Origin: an uncultured Flavobacteriales bacterium
Lineage (GTDB): Bacteria > Bacteroidota > Bacteroidia > Flavobacteriales_D > Crocinitomicaceae
DNA length: 8,638 bases
NCBI GenBank assembly: GCA_913031405.1
Contig: CAJWCX010000032.1
Location: forward strand, 1 to 8,638
Reading direction: 5' to 3'
Made by a program: the position numbers and the translations under genes. The notes under the pieces were generated by a model. That model ran no database searches and was not told the origin of the DNA. It saw only the letters and a list, made by a program, of their open reading frames with translations. Positions 1-5,850 of this stretch are shown piece after piece. The stretch's first letter is position 1; the number at the start of each line of letters is the position of its first letter.

Positions 1-239
1 TCTTAGGTGCCGTTGGTAATGTGGATAAAAAAGACTTTGATCAGCTTAGTGACACGCAACTAGAGAGTCTTAAAAAGAAAATCCAACCTATTATGGAAAA
101 AAGGAAAGAAGTTGACCAGTTTTGTCGCAAACAGTATGGAGTCTCTTCTAAGAATTATGAATCTAAAGCCGATGGAGCAGATTGTTATGGTCACAAAGGC
201 TTAGTAAGTAAACTGAATGAAATAGAGAAAAGATTTTAA
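1..239 (+). CDS. 3' end of a small protein of unknown function (5' truncated by window edge)
   Basis: The reading frame is open from base 3 to a TAA at 237-239. A GTG at 21 could start a 72-residue protein, but the frame continues upstream without a stop (reading LGAVGN before that Val), so the real start is probably outside the window. The visible part is hydrophilic and rich in Lys, Glu and Asp. Its first 35 or so residues look helical, two Cys lie about 20 residues apart (residues 35 and 55 counted from the GTG), and it ends in a short charged helix. I recognise no family. A small exported protein with one disulfide is possible, and the small hydrophobic residues before the GTG could be the tail of a signal peptide, but this cannot be tested without the missing N-terminus. 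It is followed by a terminator-like hairpin, so it probably ends its transcription unit. Confidence 0.55.
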   Translation, partial: LGAVGNVDKKDFDQLSDTQLESLKKKIQPIMEKRKEVDQFCRKQYGVSSKNYESKADGADCYGHKGLVSKLNEIEKRF

Positions 240-259
240 CTGAAATCTTAATTTAGAAT

Positions 260-289
260 AAAAAAAGCCACTTTAGCATTGTCTTTTTT
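260..289 (+). terminator. weak intrinsic-terminator-like hairpin
   Basis: An A-rich arm at 260-270 (six A's, then G, one mismatch, then CA) pairs with an arm at 280-289 that ends in six T's, leaving a loop of about nine bases. It lies 20 bp after the stop of the small gene and before the serine hydrolase. The stem is mostly A-T with one internal mismatch, so its stability is low. The assignment rests on position and the T run. Confidence 0.35.
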
Positions 290-379
290 ATGTCTCTTCT
301 TTTTTCTTAACTCATCTAGTTTTTTCTAATTTAGAGTATCATGTTTCAATCTAGATTAGAAAACAAGCTTATCGAATAA

Positions 380-1489
380 ATGAAGAGTAATACACAATGG
401 TATGTATTCGTCTTTGTCTTTCTAGTCCTTCTGGGATTAGTATCTTGTACGCCAATCAAGAGCATATTGTTAGGTAGGCCTGATGCAAAGGATATGGGTC
501 GTTTTACAAACTCCAAAATAAATTCTGATACGTGTTTCTTATTTGAAAAGGATAATAGAAACGATATTAAGATCACTGATTGGAGCTCTGATCAACCCGT
601 TTTCAAACCGCTTCTAGAGCTTTGCCATGAACACTCGGTAAGGTCATTTATTGTCATCCAAAACGATACTATCAAATTTGAATATTACCGAGATGAACTC
701 GATGAAAACAGCTTGCATCCGTCATATTCTATATCCAAATCAATGATTTCTTGTCTTGTTGGAATAGCAATTGACGAGGGTTGGCTGCAAAGCGTAAATC
801 AAAAAGCAATAGATTTTATACCCGAAATTAAAAACAAACCTTATGCAGAAAAGCTTACCATTAAACACCTGCTCAATCATACATCAGGCATAAAATATAG
901 CCTTATTGAAGATGGGAATTTATATTATGGTAAAAACATCATAAAAGAACTTCAGAACATCTTATTTGTAACTCTACCTGGAACAAATCAAGAATATTTA
1001 AATGTCAATTCACAACTGCTTGGAATTATACTCGCAAGAAGCAGTGGGATGAGTGTCACAAAGCTGGTACAACAAAAAATATGGGCGCCGATTGGAATGT
1101 GCAACGAAGGGCATTGGTCTGTTGACAAATACGGAGTTGAAAAGTCATTCTGCTGCCTATCCGCTACGGCAAAGGATTATGCAAAGTTTGGTCGTCTTTA
1201 TCTCAACAGGGGGCTCTGGAATAAGCAGCGTGTTTTCAGTGAATCCTGGTATGAAGAATCTATGAGTCGAGACACCACTGATGGAAGCAGTCACAATTAC
1301 AATTACTCATGGCACCTGGGACTTAAAGAATATGGAGACTTTATGGCTATAGGACTCTATAAACAACACCTCTATATCTACCCCAAAAAAAATCTAATTA
1401 TTGTGCTTCTCAACGATAGGGAAAAACCAATTTCAGCAGAACGTGTAAACTGGTGGTTTATCTTTAGGCAAATTGGCGATGAGTTGTAA
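380..1489 (+). CDS. lipoprotein serine hydrolase, class C beta-lactamase-like family
   Basis: A 369-residue member of the beta-lactamase / penicillin-binding-protein-like serine hydrolase family, whose members include peptidases, esterases and peptidoglycan-modifying enzymes. The N-terminus is a lipoprotein signal: a hydrophobic run at residues 8-21, then LVSC with the lipidated Cys at 23, so it should sit in a membrane facing the periplasm. The SxxK nucleophile motif is S117-I-S-K120 and the second motif is Y206-L-N208. Other family landmarks are LLNHTSG (164-170), FCC (257-259) and SATAKDYA (261-268). The third motif region is altered: where the paralogue in this window has GLMGQ, this protein has GLYKQ (325-329), which may change substrate choice or activity. 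ATG start, no clear Shine-Dalgarno. The sensor gene follows after 95 bp on the same strand. The true substrate cannot be told from sequence, and there is no reason to call it a resistance enzyme. Confidence 0.88.
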   Translation: MKSNTQWYVFVFVFLVLLGLVSCTPIKSILLGRPDAKDMGRFTNSKINSDTCFLFEKDNRNDIKITDWSSDQPVFKPLLELCHEHSVRSFIVIQNDTIKFEYYRDELDENSLHPSYSISKSMISCLVGIAIDEGWLQSVNQKAIDFIPEIKNKPYAEKLTIKHLLNHTSGIKYSLIEDGNLYYGKNIIKELQNILFVTLPGTNQEYLNVNSQLLGIILARSSGMSVTKLVQQKIWAPIGMCNEGHWSVDKYGVEKSFCCLSATAKDYAKFGRLYLNRGLWNKQRVFSESWYEESMSRDTTDGSSHNYNYSWHLGLKEYGDFMAIGLYKQHLYIYPKKNLIIVLLNDREKPISAERVNWWFIFRQIGDEL

Positions 1490-1494
1490 TATTT

Positions 1495-1521
1495 TACAAC
1501 AGCGTTTGTACATGTGTTGTA
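1495..1521 (+). other. short inverted repeat between hydrolase and sensor genes
   Basis: TACAACA (1495-1501) and TGTTGTA (1515-1521) form a perfect 7-bp inverted repeat around a 13-base loop that itself contains the palindrome TGTACA (1507-1512). It starts six bases after the hydrolase stop and overlaps the candidate promoter. It could be a weak terminator or attenuator (a run of five T's lies nine bases downstream) or an operator for a dimeric regulator. The sequence does not decide between these. Confidence 0.3.
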
Positions 1522-1536
1522 TTATCGTTATTTTTC
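1505..1536 (+). promoter_or_regulatory. candidate Bacteroidota-type promoter before the sensor gene
   Basis: TTTG at 1505-1508 and TATTTTTC at 1529-1536 are separated by 20 bases. This resembles the Bacteroidota pattern of a -33 TTTG and a -7 TAnnTTTG, with one mismatch (C for the final G). Transcription would begin near 1543, about 40 bp before the TTG start of the sensor. If real, the sensor need not depend on transcription from the upstream hydrolase. In AT-rich DNA such matches arise often by chance. Confidence 0.28.
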
Positions 1537-1584
1537 TAAATGGCTAACTAGTCAGTCCTTCTTTTATTTTTAAAAACGAGTCCC

Positions 1585-4500
1585 TTGCATAGAGTTATAG
1601 TTGTCGTGGGTATTATTTTGATGTGCGCTTGTGAAAATGAGCCAACGGATTTATCAAAAAAAAACATTCCTATTAATCATAGAGGATATGACTCAACGAG
1701 TTCATATTTAACAAACCCCGTCGATAACCTGCCTATTACTGATAAAAAATCTAATTCAAGTGGGAAAAAGTTGAAAATAGAAGGGAAAAAAATAACTCTT
1801 TCGGATACTCCTCCTCCATTATTTTTTGAGCTCGCTCAGCCAACATTGATTAAAACAAAAGGAATCATCCAGTTTTCTGTAAAAACCGATAATATTAAAG
1901 GTAGATCCATAGATTCGAATGAAATCAGTACTCCAACAAAATTAATAGGGAAGCGATTGCCAGCACAGCTCACTAAAATCATCACAACAATACCTCCACT
2001 ATCACCTTCTAAACCACCTATTTATAAAGGAAAAGCGATTAAAAATATTAAGTATTTAGATGTGAAACAAGGTGCAAACTCGTCTTACATCTGGGACGTT
2101 TATATAGACAGTAGAAATCAAATATGGACGGGAACCAATGGAGGTGGCGTTAGTGTCTACACGGGCAACCATTATAGACACTATACAGAAAAAAGTGGCT
2201 TAAGTAATGATTTTGTTTGGTGTATTGAAGAAGATCGAGAAGGCAATATGTGGTTTGGAACTTGGGAGGGAGGAGTCTCTATGTTTGATGGAAATCACTT
2301 CTTTGAACTTGGTTCCAATGGAGTGCTGAAGGCGAATAACATCAAGTTCATTCATGAAGATAGTGAGGGAGTAATTTGGATTGGCTCAAAGAATCATGGC
2401 ATAACGAAGTATAATGGTAAAAACATCATTACAATTGGTAAAAAAGAAGGCCTATTAGACAATCAAACCAATTGTATAATGGAAGATCACCTGAAACGAA
2501 AATGGATAGGCACTGAGAAAGGTATCAGTATCATAGACGATAAGACTGTTACGCACCTAACCACAAAAGATGGTCTCAAATCAAATCAAGTGAATAAAAT
2601 AATAGAAGATAAGCAAGGAAGGGTTTGGATTGCTTATAACTCAGAGGGTATTGATTTATTTCAGGGAGATTCATTGTTTCATTACAATACCAGAAATATC
2701 TTGCCAAATGACAATATTTATGACATTATAGAAGATCCAATGGGATCAATATGGATCGCAACTTATGGTGGAGGGATTTGCAAGGTCAATAATAGCGAAT
2801 GCCTTTGGCTAAACGAAACCAATGGAATGACCGGGGCTCATATACTGAGTATGGAATATGACAACTACGGTAATATCTGGGCCGGAACTGACGGGGATGG
2901 GGTAAATATTATTAATCTAAATTCTTTCGAAAATTTAAACTCTAGAAATGGCATCATCAACGATTACATTTATTCTATAATTGAGGACCGTAAAAAACAA
3001 ATTTGGTTTGGCGGTGAACAAGGGGAAGTGATGATTTATAAGAATGATAAATTCTATCAGTATGAACAATTCGATCGCTTAATTGAAAATCAAATAAATA
3101 CAATATATGAAGACTCCAAGGGAATTATATGGATTGGTACACAAATGGACGGTGTCTTTAAAATAAATCATTTCGCTGTTACACATTACAAAAAAGAAAA
3201 TGGGCTGATATCAAATGAAATTTCAGAAATCATTGAAGGTGATGACGGACTACTTTGGTTCGGATCTTCCTCAGATGGACTTTGTTCATTTGATGGATCC
3301 AGTTTCAGGCATTACAACAAAGAGAATGGACTATACAGTAATAAAATATGGTCAAGTACAAAAGACCGAAAAGGCAATATTTGGTTTGGAACTTGGGGCA
3401 GCGGTCTAATCAAATATGATGGGACGTATTTTTCCAACGTCACTGAACAAGAAGGTCTTCATGGGTCAGTTATTCTCTCCTCTTTTTCGGATTCTAAGGG
3501 GAATCTGTGGTTCGGATCGGATGCCTACGGTGCCTGTCGTTTTGATGGTGAAGACTTTCATTACTATTCGACGAAAAACGGATTAAGTAATAATAAAGTT
3601 TGGTCTATTATTGAAGATACCCTATCCAAATCGATTTGGATAGGAACCGAGAAAGGGCTCAACCAACTGACCAATTACAACATTAAATCCAAAAGCAATA
3701 ACACTTGTTATACCTATGACTGGAATGATGGGATTAGAAGTGTCGATTTTTTAAGATCTTGTGCCGTAATCGATCAAAAAGGTATTTTGTGGTGGGGAAC
3801 TGGAAAAGGTCTGACCAAACTTGACCGGAATGAATTAATCAATATCAAAACCAAACCAGTAATACGGTTAAGAGATGTTTTAATTAATGATCTCAATGTT
3901 GACTATTTAAACCCTGACGATACGATGTCCTTAAAAACATCATACGAAGGAGTTGAAAAATTTGAAAATGTACCCAAAAACTTAAGGTTATCATACGAAA
4001 ACAACCACATGACATTTATATATTCGGGAACTGATTGGTTCAAACCTAATGGTATATTATACCGCTACATGATTGAAGGTATAGATAGGGACTGGAGCAA
4101 CCCAACAACAGATAACTCAGCTGATTTTACAAATATACCTTATGGCAATTATATTTTCAAAGTCCAGGCGAAAGCTGCAGATGGAACATGGACCCCCCCA
4201 GTAATATACCCTTTTGAAATTGCCCCGCCATGGTGGCACACATGGACTGCACGTGTTGGATATGTCCTTGTTGCGACAGTCATTATTTGGTTATTCATCC
4301 TTCAAAGAACGAGGAGTTTTAAACTAAGACAGCTTTTTTTGGTAAAGGAAATCAAAAAAGCAACACAAGAAATACGTGAAAAAAATGCGGAGGTTGAGCG
4401 TCAAAAAAATCATAATATGGAAATGTCCAAGCGTATTCTTGAACAAGACAAACAATTAATCTTGAGTGCAACGGCAAACACTGTCGCACATGGACTCAAC

Positions 4501-5403
4501 AGTCCGCTCGGAGTCATTAAAGCTGGTGCTGAAGGGTTGATTTATCTTTATAACGACATTTTTTCAAATACGCTTCAAAAATGTACTCATGAACAAATCA
4601 TGTTCGCTTATTCTTATGCGAAAAAATTTGAGCGACAACCTATTGAAAGCGGTAAAGAGCTTAGAAAAAGACAATTAGAAATCAACGAGATTCTAGTTGA
4701 TGAATATGGGCTTAAAAAGAAAACAGCTTCTAGCCTGAGCAATTCGATGAGTAAAATATATTTAAAATCGGAAATCAAATCACTCATTGAATTTATTATT
4801 GCACAAGACAACCAAGAAGAGGTCATTCAAATGATGATTAGTTTGGTCTCTTTTGAAAAAATAACGTCAAACACCTTAAATGCAACAGAACGATCATCAA
4901 AAGTGGTAGAATCACTAAAAAAAGCCTTGAAACAATGGCGAGAAGAGGAATTCGTAGATGTATTTTTGAATAATAGTATTTCAGCCGTAATTGTTGTTTT
5001 ACAACAAGACCTTAATGACCGAGCTGATATCGAAATAAATATCAATCGAGACCACCGGCTGAATAAAGTCAATCAATACAAAATTTTTCAGCTATGGTCA
5101 AATGTTTTTACAATTTTATTAAAAAGCGCTGACAACAAGATAAAAATAGAAATCACTTCTATTCAACAAGAAAAATTACTCTGCGTCATTTTTAAGGTGG
5201 ATATCAAACTAAATGAACATTTATTCGAAGATAGTATCTACGATATCATTATGAACAGACAACAGAATTATATTGACTTATCGAGAGCGGTAATAAAAAA
5301 TATTGTTCAAGAAAACAAGGGCTTTGTGAACATTCAATCTAATAAAAACGGAAGTACTTTTGAGATTAATTTTCCCTATGACGATAAAAAACCGGGGAAA
5401 TAA
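1585..5403 (+). CDS. Reg_prop / Y_Y_Y membrane sensor with degenerate histidine-kinase domain
   Basis: A 1272-residue sensor of the propeller type found in Bacteroidota hybrid and classical two-component systems. Residues 1-16 form a lipoprotein-like signal (hydrophobic, ending MCAC), and 17-155 are a polar linker rich in Lys, Ser and Pro. Residues 156-752 carry fourteen Reg_prop blades with core motif (I/V)W-x-G-(T/S), which fits two seven-bladed propellers that would bind a periplasmic ligand. Residues about 804-880 are a Y_Y_Y domain, 889-907 a membrane helix and 910-960 a charged coiled coil. An H-box-like HGLNSPLG has its His at 969. After a helical stretch of about 110 residues comes a second dimerisation-like helix (1093-1116). 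A C-terminal part (about 1150-1266) resembles a HATPase fold but lacks DxGxG and GLGL; VDIKLNE (1205-1211) stands at the G1 position. There is no receiver or DNA-binding domain. The TTG start is chosen because the frame opens only at 1552, has no ATG before 1621, and the 1621 ATG would remove the signal sequence. Confidence 0.9.
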   Translation: MHRVIVVVGIILMCACENEPTDLSKKNIPINHRGYDSTSSYLTNPVDNLPITDKKSNSSGKKLKIEGKKITLSDTPPPLFFELAQPTLIKTKGIIQFSVKTDNIKGRSIDSNEISTPTKLIGKRLPAQLTKIITTIPPLSPSKPPIYKGKAIKNIKYLDVKQGANSSYIWDVYIDSRNQIWTGTNGGGVSVYTGNHYRHYTEKSGLSNDFVWCIEEDREGNMWFGTWEGGVSMFDGNHFFELGSNGVLKANNIKFIHEDSEGVIWIGSKNHGITKYNGKNIITIGKKEGLLDNQTNCIMEDHLKRKWIGTEKGISIIDDKTVTHLTTKDGLKSNQVNKIIEDKQGRVWIAYNSEGIDLFQGDSLFHYNTRNILPNDNIYDIIEDPMGSIWIATYGGGICKVNNSECLWLNETNGMTGAHILSMEYDNYGNIWAGTDGDGVNIINLNSFENLNSRNGIINDYIYSIIEDRKKQIWFGGEQGEVMIYKNDKFYQYEQFDRLIENQINTIYEDSKGIIWIGTQMDGVFKINHFAVTHYKKENGLISNEISEIIEGDDGLLWFGSSSDGLCSFDGSSFRHYNKENGLYSNKIWSSTKDRKGNIWFGTWGSGLIKYDGTYFSNVTEQEGLHGSVILSSFSDSKGNLWFGSDAYGACRFDGEDFHYYSTKNGLSNNKVWSIIEDTLSKSIWIGTEKGLNQLTNYNIKSKSNNTCYTYDWNDGIRSVDFLRSCAVIDQKGILWWGTGKGLTKLDRNELINIKTKPVIRLRDVLINDLNVDYLNPDDTMSLKTSYEGVEKFENVPKNLRLSYENNHMTFIYSGTDWFKPNGILYRYMIEGIDRDWSNPTTDNSADFTNIPYGNYIFKVQAKAADGTWTPPVIYPFEIAPPWWHTWTARVGYVLVATVIIWLFILQRTRSFKLRQLFLVKEIKKATQEIREKNAEVERQKNHNMEMSKRILEQDKQLILSATANTVAHGLNSPLGVIKAGAEGLIYLYNDIFSNTLQKCTHEQIMFAYSYAKKFERQPIESGKELRKRQLEINEILVDEYGLKKKTASSLSNSMSKIYLKSEIKSLIEFIIAQDNQEEVIQMMISLVSFEKITSNTLNATERSSKVVESLKKALKQWREEEFVDVFLNNSISAVIVVLQQDLNDRADIEININRDHRLNKVNQYKIFQLWSNVFTILLKSADNKIKIEITSIQQEKLLCVIFKVDIKLNEHLFEDSIYDIIMNRQQNYIDLSRAVIKNIVQENKGFVNIQSNKNGSTFEINFPYDDKKPGK
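2050..3845 (+). repeat. fourteen tandem Reg_prop blade repeats, 42-residue period
   Basis: Coding repeat inside the sensor gene. The core Trp of each blade falls at residues 181, 223, 265, 307, 348, 390, 432, 474, 516, 558, 600, 642, 685 and 736. Twelve of the thirteen steps are 41-43 residues (about 126 bases); only the last is longer, at 51. A typical blade reads I-x-x-I-x-E-D-x-x-G-x-I-W-x-G-T-x-x-x-G, then a strand ending near a Tyr or His and a (N)GL-x-(S/N)-N turn. Fourteen blades match the two-times-seven arrangement known for sensors of this class. DNA identity between blades is mostly low, apart from a close match between blades 2 and 11. Confidence 0.9.
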
Positions 5404-5430
5404 TTCAATTATGGTGGTTTAATAATTGAA
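5404..5430. terminator. hairpin between convergent genes, possible bidirectional terminator
   Basis: A perfect 9-bp inverted repeat, TTCAATTAT (5404-5412) and ATAATTGAA (5422-5430), surrounds a 9-base loop and begins immediately after the sensor stop codon. It lies in the 39-bp gap between convergent genes, where a shared terminator is expected. No strong T run follows on either strand. An alternative stem, GGTGG (5413-5417) with CCACC (5437-5441), would compete with it. Confidence 0.45.
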
Positions 5431-5442
5431 AAGTGTCCACCC

Positions 5443-5850
5443 TTATTCTATGACAACCCCTTTTTTACCAAGTAAAGAAATGACACTCATGTTTTTAGAA
5501 GATATGGATTCTGCTGGAAAAACAAATCGTTTATCGTACATCACTCCATCTACCCAAAAGCTAACCCAATACTCATTAGATAAACCAAATATTTCAGGCA
5601 TAATCGGTTCTATCTTAGCCACTTCGTTCGGTAAAAGAACTTCTATACAATGACGAAGAGTAGATGTTTTAATGGTCTCTCCTGTCTGTGTATTCTCACC
5701 ATATCCCGTACTCGATATTATGATTCCTTCCATGATGTCATCTCTTAAGTTTATGAGATAGGCGTAATAGCTTTTTTCATTTTCTATAAGTTCCTCCGTA
5801 ATGGCAACAGAGACATTCTCCACTTTGGGCCCCATCAATTCTTCCTTCAT
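5443..5850 (-). CDS. conserved Bacteroidota protein of unknown function, 135 residues
   Basis: A small soluble protein with no signal peptide or membrane helix. It looks mainly beta-stranded and contains the stretches KTSTLRH, VAKIEPI and NEYWVSFWVDG. From memory this matches a family widespread in Bacteroidota whose members share a KTST(M/L)RH motif and sometimes carry the database name 'phenylalanyl-tRNA synthetase subunit alpha'. That name cannot describe this protein: it is far too short and shows no class II synthetase motifs. Its ATG overlaps the stop of the upstream serine hydrolase gene as ATGA, so it is probably translated by coupling and is the last gene of the - strand operon. An alternative start at Met6 (5835) would lose the overlap and is less likely. 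Its function is unknown. Confidence 0.82.
   Translation of the reverse strand: MKEELMGPKVENVSVAITEELIENEKSYYAYLINLRDDIMEGIIISSTGYGENTQTGETIKTSTLRHCIEVLLPNEVAKIEPIMPEIFGLSNEYWVSFWVDGVMYDKRFVFPAESISSKNMSVISLLGKKGVVIE

Noticed and set aside
327..334. TAATTTAG as a -7 promoter element for the lipoprotein hydrolase
   Set aside because: It deviates from TAnnTTTG and no TTTG or TTG lies at the right distance upstream; the stretch is simply T-rich.
346..576. Antisense open frame across the lipoprotein signal
   Set aside because: It is opposite the start of the serine hydrolase, and its hydrophobic stretch mirrors the signal-peptide codons.
380..1489. Antibiotic-resistance beta-lactamase (AmpC)
   Set aside because: The shared SxxK and YxN motifs define a broad hydrolase family; the lipobox, the FCC region and the altered third motif argue against an AmpC enzyme.
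2050..3845. Possible VNTR or CRISPR-like array because of the 126-base period
   Set aside because: The period is protein-level blade repetition in one open frame; DNA units are diverged and there are no constant repeats with unique spacers.
5426..5653. Open frame on the + strand opposite the 135-residue gene
   Set aside because: It is antisense to a conserved gene, has no recognisable protein features and sits in the convergent terminator region.
5443..5850. Phenylalanyl-tRNA synthetase alpha subunit
   Set aside because: The protein is 135 residues with no class II synthetase motifs; the name is a recalled database label and does not fit the sequence.
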